Position numbers and translations under genes: made by a program. Of a DNA stretch of 18,516 nt, positions 1 to 6,803 are shown one piece after another; within the stretch, counting starts at the first letter, position 1; the number at the start of each line of letters is the position of its first letter. The stretch spans positions 1 to 18,516 of the forward strand of contig JAAEPW010000545.1 in NCBI GenBank assembly GCA_024232355.1. The letters are read 5' to 3'. Source of the stretch: Chloroflexota bacterium (GTDB taxonomy: Bacteria; Chloroflexota; Anaerolineae; B4-G1). Under the pieces are notes generated by a model. It was given only the letters and a program-made list of their open reading frames with translations. It did not search any database and was not told where the DNA came from.

Positions 1-88
1 CAACTTTTCAAGTATGAGCACGTTTTCACCCATAAAATCGGCCAAAATGATAACTTGGCAAGTCGCCCTGCCTTCTAGCTCTGACAAA

Positions 89-133
89 GCGGTACGACTT
101 TACGAGACAATAGGGCGGTACGACTTTACGAGA
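89..133. repeat. Pair of 19-bp perfect direct repeats upstream of the alcohol dehydrogenase
   Basis: The 19-mer GCGGTACGACTTTACGAGA occurs at 89-107 and again at 115-133, start to start 26 bp, about 2.5 helical turns. Each copy contains the imperfect dyad GTA...TAC. The pair lies about 30 bp upstream of the promoter that reads into the dehydrogenase, so it could be a tandem binding site for a regulator. That role is inference. It could also be a fragment of a dispersed genomic repeat. The rest of 1-225 shows no convincing gene. Confidence 0.6.
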
Positions 134-163
134 TTCGACACAAGCAAGACGATTGCCCCCCAC

Positions 164-191
164 TTGGCAACCCAGCCGCTTTGAGTACAAT
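164..191 (+). promoter_or_regulatory. Sigma70-like promoter for the alcohol dehydrogenase
   Basis: TTGGCA at 164-169 and TACAAT at 186-191 are separated by 16 bp and match the -35 and -10 consensus well. Transcription would start near 198, leaving a short leader of about 28 nt before the ATG at 226. A purine-rich stretch (AAAGGGTGGG, 208-217) serves as a modest ribosome binding site. Confidence 0.55.
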
Positions 192-225
192 ATGGCTACA
201 ACATACGAAAGGGTGGGAATAATCA

Positions 226-1380
226 ATGCACTTTGAGTTTGCAGCGGCAACACGTATCGTCTTTGGACCAGGTATGCTACGCAAGGTCAAACCTCTTGCA
301 GCCGGAATGGGCAGCCGTGCGCTGGTGGTAATGGGTCGCATCACTGCCCGCGCTGCACCATTGTTCGACGTACTTGCCGAAGAAGAAATTAGCACCGTGA
401 CCTACTCCGTAGCGGGTGAACCTACTATCGGGGCCATTCGTCTGGGCACTCTGCGAGCGCGGGATGCCAAGTGTGACATGGTGATCGGATTCGGCGGCGG
501 CAGTGTTATAGACACCGGCAAAGCCATCGCGGCCTTGCTAACCAATGGTGCCGATCCCCTCGACTACCTGGAGATTATCGGCGGCGGACGGCCGCTCACC
601 CAGCCCTCAGCTCCATACATCGCCATCCCCACAACGGCTGGCACGGGTGCAGAAGTGACTCGCAACGCTATACTGACCTCCCCCGAACATCAGACTAAGG
701 TCAGTTTGCGCAGCCCACTGATGCTGCCTCATCTAGCCATCATTGACCCCGAACTCACCTATACCCTTCCCCCAGCGATCACAGCCAACACCGGCCTGGA
801 TGCTCTAACACAGGTGATCGAACCGTACGTCTCAAACCGAGCCAACGCGATGACCGACGCATTCTGTCGAGAGGGTATGCTGCGTGCCACCCGCTCGCTC
901 CGTCGCGTCTACAAACAAGGCAGTGATATAGCAGCCCGTGAAGACATGTCGCTTGTTAGCCTCTTTGGTGGTCTAGCACTAGCCAACGCAGGACTGGGAG
1001 CAGTCCACGGTTTCGCTGGGCCGATGGGGGGGATGTTTTCTGCTCCCCACGGTGCAATATGTGGACGGCTCCTGCCACACGTAATGGCGGTCAATGTGCG
1101 CGCTTTGCAAGAGCGGCTGCCAAAAAGCGGGGTTTTGCGTCGTTATGACCAAATCGCGCGAATTCTGACCGGGAGCCGGAATGCCACTGCCAACGATGGT
1201 GTTGCATGGGTGCAGGAACTGTGCAACGCACTCCAAGTACCTTCATTGGCCTCTTATGACGTGACTCGAAAACATTTCCCCCTCCTGATCGAAAAAGCTT
1301 CCGTCTCCAGCAGTATGCGAGGTAATCCAATCAAACTGACCCCGGATGAGATGCAAGAGATTCTCACACAGGCGCTCTAG
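226..1380 (+). CDS. Iron-containing (group III) alcohol dehydrogenase family protein
   Basis: A 384-residue cytosolic NAD(P)-dependent dehydrogenase of the Fe-ADH/dehydroquinate synthase-like fold, which interconverts alcohols and aldehydes or ketones. The N-terminal nucleotide-binding half shows the glycine-rich GFGGGSVIDTGKAIA (residues 88-102) and IPTTAGTGAEVT (134-145). The C-terminal half carries the metal site: D192 in GLDALTQ, H261 in AVHGFAGPMGG and H275 in PHG. The second metal ligand, usually His in DALTHAIE, is Gln here (Q196), so the metal or reaction may differ from classic FucO/AdhB enzymes. Length is typical for the family (380-390). It has its own promoter (164-191) and is probably monocistronic; the next gene starts 76 bp later behind a strong SD. 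Substrate cannot be told. Maleylacetate reductase-like or lactaldehyde reductase-like activity are alternatives. Confidence 0.9.
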   Translation: MHFEFAAATRIVFGPGMLRKVKPLAAGMGSRALVVMGRITARAAPLFDVLAEEEISTVTYSVAGEPTIGAIRLGTLRARDAKCDMVIGFGGGSVIDTGKAIAALLTNGADPLDYLEIIGGGRPLTQPSAPYIAIPTTAGTGAEVTRNAILTSPEHQTKVSLRSPLMLPHLAIIDPELTYTLPPAITANTGLDALTQVIEPYVSNRANAMTDAFCREGMLRATRSLRRVYKQGSDIAAREDMSLVSLFGGLALANAGLGAVHGFAGPMGGMFSAPHGAICGRLLPHVMAVNVRALQERLPKSGVLRRYDQIARILTGSRNATANDGVAWVQELCNALQVPSLASYDVTRKHFPLLIEKASVSSSMRGNPIKLTPDEMQEILTQAL

Positions 1381-1413
1381 TGCAACCCAGAACACCCAGG
1401 TACGTAGTGACTT

Positions 1414-1441
1414 TTGTGGAGAAACATCAGTTTTCTATTAA
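1414..1441 (+). promoter_or_regulatory. Possible promoter of the LiaI/toast-rack operon
   Basis: TTGTGG (1414-1419) and TATTAA (1436-1441), 16 bp apart, lie just before the strong SD of the first operon gene. The match is moderate. With this -10 the leader would be only about 10 nt and the SD at 1444-1452 would sit at the very 5' end, which weakens the call. Confidence 0.25.
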
Positions 1442-1456
1442 CTAAAGGAGGTTATC

Positions 1457-1957
1457 ATGAATCGTAGTCGTAGGTCGAGTTTAACTGGCGGGATGATACT
1501 GATCCTGCTCGGAGCGTGGTTCTTGGCTGTTCAATTGGTACCGGGTTTACAGAACTGGTTCTCTTGGCCATGGATCATCATTGGTGTAGGAATACTCATG
1601 CTGCTTGGCGGTCTGCTGGGTGGGGTTCCAGATATGGCAGTGCCAGGTTGCATCGTCGGCGGCATTGGCGGAATCCTGTACTGGCAAAACGCCACCGGGA
1701 ACTGGGATAGCTGGGCCTACATCTGGTCGCTGATCCCAGGATTCGTCGGCGTGGGCATCATCTTGTCGGGGTTGTTCGGCGGAAAACTCCGCAAATCTCT
1801 GCGCGAGGGCGGCAACCTGATTTTGACAAGCTTGATCATGTTTATCATCTTTGGGGCATTCTTAGGTGGGCCAAACTTGTTGGGCGACTACTGGCCGGTG
1901 CTGTTGATCCTTTTGGGTTTGTGGACCCTTATCCGACCCTTTTTCCGATCTCGTTAA
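1457..1957 (+). CDS. LiaI/LiaF-like (DUF5668-type) polytopic membrane protein
   Basis: A 166-residue, almost entirely hydrophobic protein with a basic N-terminus (MNRSRRSS) and about six predicted membrane segments (residues 10-28, 36-56, 60-76, 86-107, 119-137, 143-160). The helix pairs with W-P-x-I/L-L-I-x-x-G motifs (WPWIIIGVGILMLLGG, YWPVLLILLGLW) are typical of the LiaI-LiaF transmembrane family, whose Bacillus relatives sense or buffer envelope stress. There is no soluble domain, so it probably acts as a membrane partner. The start is fixed by a textbook SD, AAAGGAGGT at 1444-1452. It is the first gene of a four-gene operon, with 27 bp to the next. The family call comes from helix motifs. 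The exact function is unknown. Confidence 0.75.
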   Translation: MNRSRRSSLTGGMILILLGAWFLAVQLVPGLQNWFSWPWIIIGVGILMLLGGLLGGVPDMAVPGCIVGGIGGILYWQNATGNWDSWAYIWSLIPGFVGVGIILSGLFGGKLRKSLREGGNLILTSLIMFIIFGAFLGGPNLLGDYWPVLLILLGLWTLIRPFFRSR

Positions 1958-1984
1958 TCATAACCACTTGAGGAGAAAAACACA

Positions 1985-2782
1985 ATGCGAAAAAGCAATC
2001 TATTCTGGGCCGTTATCCTCATTATCGCAGGTACCCTGCTGTTGCTTAACAACCTGGGCATTCTCAACATAGATGTCTGGGGCCTGATCTGGCCGCTGTT
2101 CCTGATTGTGCTTGGCGCGGCAACCCTGTGGGGCGTTTTCTTTGGTGGATCATCCATTGAAACAGAAGAAGCAACGATCTCGCTCGAAGGCGCTGCGCAA
2201 GCCCATATCCTCGTCAAACACGGGGCAGGGCGTTTATTTGTGGACAACGATGCCAGTCCGGGCGAACTATTGAGCGGAACGTTCGGCGGTGGTCTAGAAC
2301 AACGGGTGAAACGAAATGAGGACGCATTGGATGTCGAGATGAGTATGCCCTCCAGATCCTTTGTCTTTCCGTGGGCCTGGGGATCGGGAGAGACACTCAA
2401 CTGGTCATTTGGCCTGAACAGTGAGATCCCGATCACACTCAAATTCAATACTGGCGCTGGCGAGGCCCAACTCGACCTGACCGATCTACAAGTGACTGAT
2501 CTGCGGGTGAGTACTGGCGCTAGCTCGACCGACGTCACACTGCCCGCCAACGCCGGTCACACAAAAGCCAGAATCGACAGCGGAGCAGCCTCAGTCACCG
2601 TCCGAATCCCATCCGGTGTGGCAGCCCGCATCCGAGCCGGGGGCGGGCTTGCGTCAGTCAATGTGGATAGAAATCGCTTCCCGCGTGAGGGGGGCGTATA
2701 TCAATCCCCAGATTATGAAACAGCGTCCAACAAAGTGGATCTAAAAATTGACACTGGCGTTGGCTCGATTTATGTACATTGA
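1985..2782 (+). CDS. LiaI-like membrane anchor with C-terminal toast-rack (LiaF/LiaG-like) beta domain
   Basis: A 265-residue protein. Two N-terminal membrane helices (about 7-26 and 33-53) bear the LLLLNNLGIL and WPLFLIVLGA motifs of DUF5668/LiaF-type proteins. About 200 soluble residues follow, made of repeated short beta-strands such as LDLTDLQVTDLRVSTGAS, GHTKARIDSGAASVTVRIP and NKVDLKIDTGVGSIYVH. Alternating V/I/L with G-A-G or G-V-G turns suggests a right-handed beta-solenoid, the toast-rack or DUF2154-like fold. With two helices the beta domain may be outside or inside the cell; I cannot decide which. SD GAGGAG (1970-1975) supports this ATG. The soluble half is clearly paralogous to that of 3445-4368, so the operon contains a duplication. 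Confidence 0.75.
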   Translation: MRKSNLFWAVILIIAGTLLLLNNLGILNIDVWGLIWPLFLIVLGAATLWGVFFGGSSIETEEATISLEGAAQAHILVKHGAGRLFVDNDASPGELLSGTFGGGLEQRVKRNEDALDVEMSMPSRSFVFPWAWGSGETLNWSFGLNSEIPITLKFNTGAGEAQLDLTDLQVTDLRVSTGASSTDVTLPANAGHTKARIDSGAASVTVRIPSGVAARIRAGGGLASVNVDRNRFPREGGVYQSPDYETASNKVDLKIDTGVGSIYVH

Positions 2783-2792
2783 GGAGATTTAA

Positions 2793-3437
2793 ATGAAACT
2801 ATCAAAAATACGTATTGTTGGCGGCATCTTGTTGATCGCCTTTGGGGTATTGTCCCTGCTTTCCAATCTAGAAATTTTCGTTGGTGCCCTGGACCTCTTC
2901 TGGGCCTTGCTCTTTGCCGCTGGTGGCGCTTTGTTTCTGTTCGTTTTCCTGGGAAATCGTGAGCATTGGTGGGCCATCATTCCAGGATTCACTCTGATCA
3001 GCATCGGGCTATTGATCGCTATGGAGCGCTTTGCCCCGTGGATCGGTGGAGATTGGGGAGGAATGCTCGTTGTGGGCGCGATTGGGCTGGCCTTTTGGTC
3101 CATCTATTTTAGCAAACGAGAGCATTGGTGGGCCATCATTCCAGGTAGTGTAATGCTTACCATTGCCCTGATCATTGGCTTTTCTTCTGCCCTCGAGAGC
3201 ATTGGTATTGACACGGGGGGCGTCTTTTTACTAGGCCTGGGCGTGACCTTTAGCCTGATCGCCTTTTTGCCATCTCGGCAAGGACAGATGAGATGGGCGC
3301 TCATTCCAGGCGGCATACTCTTGGTGATGGGTTTGCTGATCACGGCTGCGGCTTCGAACCTGCTCGGGTTCGTCGGGCCAGCCGCCTTGATTCTGGTCGG
3401 TCTATATTTGATTTTTCGCGTGATCAAGCCTCGGTAG
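2793..3437 (+). CDS. Polytopic membrane protein with internal WWAIIPG repeats
   Basis: A 214-residue hydrophobic protein with about seven or eight membrane segments and no soluble domain. It is built from repeats of roughly 53-55 residues. Each unit contains a loop motif followed by a helix: REHWWAIIPG at 56-65, REHWWAIIPG at 109-118, and the weaker MRWALIPG at 166-173. The N-terminal helix pair (GILLIAFGVLSLLSNLEIF) resembles the LiaI-like anchors next door. The SD GAGGAG (2781-2786) overlaps the upstream stop codon, so translation is probably coupled. The next gene begins 7 bp after its stop. The conserved Trp-Trp/Pro-Gly loops may contact lipid headgroups or partner proteins; that is inference. 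I do not recognise a defined function beyond the LiaI-like neighbourhood. Confidence 0.7.
   Translation: MKLSKIRIVGGILLIAFGVLSLLSNLEIFVGALDLFWALLFAAGGALFLFVFLGNREHWWAIIPGFTLISIGLLIAMERFAPWIGGDWGGMLVVGAIGLAFWSIYFSKREHWWAIIPGSVMLTIALIIGFSSALESIGIDTGGVFLLGLGVTFSLIAFLPSRQGQMRWALIPGGILLVMGLLITAAASNLLGFVGPAALILVGLYLIFRVIKPR
2961..3145 (+). repeat. Two identical 26-bp copies inside the WWAIIPG-repeat gene
   Basis: The same 26 bases, beginning GAGCATTGGTGGGCC, stand at 2961-2986 and 3120-3145, exactly 159 bp (53 codons) apart and in the same reading frame. They encode EHWWAIIPG twice. Surrounding sequence has diverged, so the exact identity points to recent duplication or gene conversion, or to strong constraint on this loop. 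Confidence 0.8.
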
Positions 3438-3444
3438 GGGAAAA

Positions 3445-4368
3445 ATGGACGAAAAAAGAAGAGAACATAGGAACAGCATAGTCGGCCCCGTGATCTTAAT
3501 CGGTCTGGGTGTCATCTTTTTGTTGAACAATTTGGGCATCCTGTCCTGGAGCGTCTGGGATGTGATATTCCGCTTGTGGCCAGTACTGATCATTGCCGGG
3601 GGATTAGACATCCTCATTGGTCGCCGCTCAGTCTGGGGCGCTCTGTTATCCCTGGTGCTGACGGTTGCCCTGATCGCGGGGGCGCTGTGGCTATACGGGA
3701 CAGGCATAGTGGCCGGGCCAGATTCAGGTGCCGAGGAAATCAGCCAATCCCTCAACGAAGCGACCGAGGCTCAAGTCAGCATCGGCCCTGCCGTTGGCAG
3801 CCTGTACATAGACGCGCTCCCAGAATCAAGCAAGCTGGTCGCGGGCACGATTCGACCAATCCACAATGAACGGGTGCAGCGCGATTTTGAAGTCCAAGGA
3901 GATACCGCCTTTTTCACTTTGGATAGCGAGGGGGAGTTTGTCGGCCCATTCTTTGGCGGGCCGAGCGACGAGTGGCGCTGGGACCTAGGCCTCTCATCCG
4001 ACGTCCCCCTAGAACTGGATATCAGCCTGGGTGCTGGACAAGCTGACCTTGATCTGACGGGTCTGACTCTGAACAATCTGGACGTGGATATGGGAGTCGG
4101 GGAAATCACCATCATTCTGCCCGACGAGGGCCGTTTTCAGGCCAATATCGATAGCGCTATCGGCCAAACGACCATCGTCATTCCAGAAGGTATGAGTGCA
4201 CGCATCCACTTTGATACCGCATTAGCCGCCAGGCAACTGCCCGGCAGGTATCACCAGCGGGGTGATGCTTACGTATCGCCTAGCTATGACAGCGCCGATA
4301 ACCGCGTTGATCTGGAGATAAGCCAGGCCATCGGCAACGTCACGATACGCGACGACGGAGGCAAATAG
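3445..4368 (+). CDS. LiaI-like membrane anchor with C-terminal toast-rack beta domain (paralogue)
   Basis: A 307-residue protein ending the operon. A charged N-terminus (MDEKRREHRN) precedes three membrane helices (about 13-30, 41-57, 64-86) with IFLLNNLGIL and LWPVLIIAGG motifs, the same pattern as in 1985-2782. The remaining 215 residues form a soluble beta-rich region (AEEISQSLNEATEAQVSIG, then repeats such as ADLDLTGLTLNNLDVDMGVG and NRVDLEISQAIGNVTI) matching the toast-rack/LiaF C-terminal type. One extra helix compared with its paralogue means the two beta domains may face opposite sides of the membrane if the N-termini share an orientation. The start codon lies 7 bp after the previous stop with a weak AGGGG SD (3436-3440), suggesting coupling. 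A strong hairpin follows. A role in envelope stress response or membrane scaffolding is inferred from the Lia family. Confidence 0.75.
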   Translation: MDEKRREHRNSIVGPVILIGLGVIFLLNNLGILSWSVWDVIFRLWPVLIIAGGLDILIGRRSVWGALLSLVLTVALIAGALWLYGTGIVAGPDSGAEEISQSLNEATEAQVSIGPAVGSLYIDALPESSKLVAGTIRPIHNERVQRDFEVQGDTAFFTLDSEGEFVGPFFGGPSDEWRWDLGLSSDVPLELDISLGAGQADLDLTGLTLNNLDVDMGVGEITIILPDEGRFQANIDSAIGQTTIVIPEGMSARIHFDTALAARQLPGRYHQRGDAYVSPSYDSADNRVDLEISQAIGNVTIRDDGGK

Positions 4369-4409
4369 CAAACAAGCCCCATCGATCTGACACCTATTTA
4401 TTCCGTTCA

Positions 4410-4450
4410 ATCACTCCTCGGCCCTACAATGTGCCGGGGAGTGATCTTTC
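4410..4450 (+). terminator. Hairpin terminator of the LiaI/toast-rack operon
   Basis: ATCACTCCTCGG (4410-4421) pairs with CCGGGGAGTGAT (4434-4445) over 12 bp with one G-T pair, leaving a 12-nt loop. A short T-containing tract (CTTTCATT) follows rather than a long U-run, so termination may be moderate. It lies 41 bp after the last operon gene and before the M20 peptidase gene. The rest of 4369-4538 holds no gene. An extended -10-like TGGTAAACT (4467-4475) could drive the downstream operon, but I see no good -35. Confidence 0.7.
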
Positions 4451-4538
4451 ATTATCATCAAACTTGTGGTAAACTACGACTTGGAATGGATGGCTCAGAG
4501 CCTCCGTTTGATCAGACATTTCGGCATTGAGGTGACAA

Positions 4539-5908
4539 TTGAAAGCTTTGGAGTATGCACGATCCAATCACGACAAGTTTCTGGCAGAACTGGAAGAGTT
4601 TTTGCGCATCCCCAGCATCAGCACTCAACCAAAGCACGTGCCAGACATCGAACGAGCCGCAACGTGGTTGCAAAACGAATTAATGTCTTCTGGATTCACC
4701 AGAGCAGACGTTATGCCCACACAAGGCCATCCCGTGGTTTATGCCGAGTGGTTGGCCGCCGGGCCTCAAGCCCCCACAATCCTGATCTATGGGCACTATG
4801 ACGTTCAGCCCCCTGACCCCTTGGGCTTGTGGAACACACCACCGTTCGAGCCAACCATCGTGGGCGACGATATCTTTGCCCGAGGGGCATCGGACGACAA
4901 AGGTCAACTATACGTGCATATCAAGGCAGTGGAAGCCTTGAAAAATGAGACCGGTGCACCGCCCGTCAACATCAAGTGCATTTTCGAGGGAGAGGAAGAG
5001 ATCGGCAGCCCCAGTCTGAAATCGTTCGCGAGCACGCAGACCTGCTATCCGCCGATGTGGTCGTTATATCCGACACGCATATCCTGGGCAAAGATACACC
5101 ATCCATCGTTTACGCGCTGCGCGAAATGGCCTACGTCGAGATCGAGGTTAGCGGTCCCGACCACGATTTGCACTCGGGCGTCTATGGAGGTGCGGTACAC
5201 AATCCACTCAACGCCCTGTGCGCGATGATCGCCAAATTACAGGATGAAAACGGGACCATCACTATCCCTGGATTTTACGATGGTGTACAAGAATTATCCT
5301 CCGAGGAACGCGCCGAGTTGGCCAAGATTCCGTTCGAACGTGAAAAATGGCTCCGCGAGGCAGGCGTGTCAAGCGATTGGGGCGAAGCAGCATACACCAT
5401 CGTCGAGCGTACCTCTGCCCGCCCCACTCTAGATATCAACGGTATCTGGGGTGGATACACCCAAGCCGGTGCCAAGACCGTGCTGCCCAGCAAGGCGTTC
5501 GCCAAGATATCGATGCGCTTGGTGCCAGACCAGAAACCGGCAGAGATTGTACAATTAATCCAGAATTATTTGACCAAGATCGCGCCCCCCACAATCAACG
5601 TTCAAGTGCTCAGTTCACGCGGTGGCAAAGGGGCCATCATCCGCCGCGATAGCCCAGCGATACAAGCGGCATTCCAAGCATACACCAAGGCTTTTGGACA
5701 AGAACCAGTTTTTGTCCGCGAGGGAGGATCAATTCCCATTGTCGCCACGCTCCAGGACGTCCTGGGAATCGATACGATCCTAATGGGCTTTGGACTGCCC
5801 GACGACCGGCTGCACGCTCCCAACGAAAAATTTCACCTGCCCAATTTCTACAAGGGAATCGAGACAGTCATCCACTTTATGGAGATCCTGGGCACGAACG
5901 GAATATAG
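4539..5908 (+). pseudogene. M20 family dipeptidase, interrupted by a -1 frameshift
   Basis: Together the two reading frames encode a complete M20-type zinc dipeptidase (about 456 residues, the usual length) that would hydrolyse dipeptides in the cytosol. The first frame (TTG 4539 to about 5021) has the metal ligand H86 and D88 in YGHYDVQP, bridging D119 in GASDDKG, and catalytic E153/E154 in EGEEEIGS. After SPSLK the frame breaks. The downstream frame (to 5908) continues with VREHADLLSADVVVISDT, DLHSGVYGG and GLPDDRLHAPNEKF, which holds the last ligand His. Restoring one base around 5019-5024, for example a fourth A in the AAA run, rejoins the frames as SLKIVREHADLL. The TTG start is chosen because GAGGTGA (4529-4535) precedes it and MKALEYARSNHDKFLAEL matches the family N-terminus. 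It could be a real mutation or an assembly or sequencing error. The intact catalytic residues favour a recent event or an error. Confidence 0.85.
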
Positions 5909-5951
5909 GCGATTACCAAGCAATCCTTGGCTGTCACTGGTGGTGAACAAT

Positions 5952-6332
5952 ATGCAGAACGAGATCCGAAAAAGGGCTTTTCTCTCCTTACTCGTCATTA
6001 CACCGCTAGGGTTTGCGCTCAAACTGTATACTGGCCCAGTCCAAAATTGGATCAACAACTATGCAGCCGGTATGCTGTACGAAATTTTTTGGTGCCTGGC
6101 TCTATTCTTCTTTTGGCCTCGCCGGGAACATGCCGGCAAAATAGCAGTTGGCGTACTTTTTATTACCTGCATACTAGAAGTGCTACAACTGTGGCACCCG
6201 TGGGCACTGGAACAAATTCGGGCTACCTTTTTGGGACGGACGCTGCTAGGCACTGTATTTTCCTGGTGGGATTTTCCACACTATGTCTTGGGGTGTGGCC
6301 TGGGTTGGCTTTGGATACTGAATATCCTGTAA
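5952..6332 (+). CDS. DUF2809 family membrane protein
   Basis: A 126-residue inner-membrane protein with about four helices (around 10-27, 38-55, 62-79, 106-125). The segment ILEVLQLWHPWALEQIRATFLGRTLLG (split here as ILEVLQLWHP and IRATFLGRTLLG) followed by FSWWDFPHYVLGCGLG is the conserved core of DUF2809 proteins (E-x-x-Q-L, R-x-T-x-L-G-R-x-L-L-G, F-x-x-x-D). The family has no established biochemical function. ATG 5952 is preferred over the open frame further upstream because it follows GGTGGTGA (5938-5945) and gives the normal family length of about 130; upstream extension would lie inside the peptidase gene. It starts 43 bp after the peptidase and ends 24 bp before the DUF4258 gene, consistent with one operon. 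Confidence 0.75.
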   Translation: MQNEIRKRAFLSLLVITPLGFALKLYTGPVQNWINNYAAGMLYEIFWCLALFFFWPRREHAGKIAVGVLFITCILEVLQLWHPWALEQIRATFLGRTLLGTVFSWWDFPHYVLGCGLGWLWILNIL

Positions 6333-6356
6333 ACGCTTGCGATGGAGGCAGGGAGA

Positions 6357-6707
6357 ATGCTCTTTTACGACATTCAAGACACGCAAGACCTGCTGGAACT
6401 TGGGAGCGAACTGCGCGTCTCCAAACACGCGCTGCGCGAGGCGTACAAAGAAGGTCTGCGCGGCAAAGACATCATCTTTGCAATTTTCAAGGGCGAGGTC
6501 ATCGAGCACTACCCCCGGCGCAGACGCGTACTCATCGCGGGACCCATAATCGACAGCAACGTCCCCCTGCACGTCGTCTGCGACTATACCGACGATGACG
6601 AGATCGTCGTCGCGACCGTTTACATCCCACACCGGTCTCACTGGACGGCCAATCTGATCAGAAAGAAACAGGATAGCGAAAAGAAAGCAAGCATAAGGCC
6701 ATCATAA
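6357..6707 (+). CDS. DUF4258 domain protein (toxin-like small protein)
   Basis: A 116-residue protein. LRVSKHALREAYKEGL, IIFAIFKGEVIEHYPRRRR, VPLHVVCDYTDDDEIVVATVYIP follow the DUF4258 pattern: an H-A-x-x-R helix, a second helix with G-E-I/V-I-E-x-Y-P, then a beta-hairpin with LHVV and TVY.P. DUF4258 proteins resemble RelE/MqsR-type ribonuclease toxins in fold and are often beside a small antitoxin. No typical MqsA/YgiT zinc-finger antitoxin follows here, only a 17-codon ORF. The start is set at 6357 because GGAGG (6344-6348) lies 8 nt upstream. An alternative ATG at 6342 overlaps that SD and is less likely. Toxin activity is a family-based inference; many DUF4258 proteins are orphan. Confidence 0.75.
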   Translation: MLFYDIQDTQDLLELGSELRVSKHALREAYKEGLRGKDIIFAIFKGEVIEHYPRRRRVLIAGPIIDSNVPLHVVCDYTDDDEIVVATVYIPHRSHWTANLIRKKQDSEKKASIRPS

Positions 6708-6735
6708 ACCTGATTCCTCAAACCAAAGGAGCAAC

Positions 6736-6789
6736 ATGCCCGCCGACGAACAAAAAGCCGGCACCCAAATCAGTTTCGGGCCGTTCTAA
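6736..6789 (+). CDS. Possible 17-codon small ORF between the DUF4258 and EamA genes
   Basis: The frame MPADEQKAGTQISFGPF begins at ATG 6736, 4 nt after AAAGGAG (6725-6731), a convincing SD, and ends at TAA 6787-6789. The stop overlaps the strong SD used by the transporter gene. I do not recognise the peptide. It might be a genuine small protein, a leader peptide coupling translation to the transporter, or the remnant of a longer gene, for example a lost antitoxin of the preceding DUF4258 protein. The SD is the main support. Confidence 0.35.
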   Translation: MPADEQKAGTQISFGPF

Positions 6790-6803
6790 GGAGGCTTTCG
6801 CTG
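6788..6803 (+). promoter_or_regulatory. Strong SD followed by a CTG initiation codon
   Basis: AAGGAGG (6788-6794) stands 6 nt before CTG 6801-6803. The CTG is in frame with the EamA transporter and opens a continuous frame through its first membrane helix. No ATG, GTG or TTG lies at the correct distance in that frame. The first conventional start, GTG 6855, has no SD and would remove half of the first helix. Confidence 0.6.

Noticed and set aside
1..253. Minus-strand frame over the left edge (26-253)
   Set aside because: There is no SD or domain, it overlaps the dehydrogenase start and promoter, and its composition is non-coding.
1954..2550. A 198-codon minus-strand frame opposite the toast-rack gene
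   Set aside because: Its translation is low-complexity Ser/Pro/Arg sequence without family motifs, and it overlaps a well-supported operon gene.
4462..4475. Promoter for the M20-to-NFACT operon around TGGTAAACT
   Set aside because: The extended -10 is plausible, but no -35 box was found at 16-18 bp, so it is mentioned but not listed as a feature.
5016..5030. Programmed frameshifting in the M20 gene
   Set aside because: There is no X-XXY-YYZ slippery heptamer, no upstream SD-like stimulator at the right distance and no obvious downstream hairpin. The family is not known for it.
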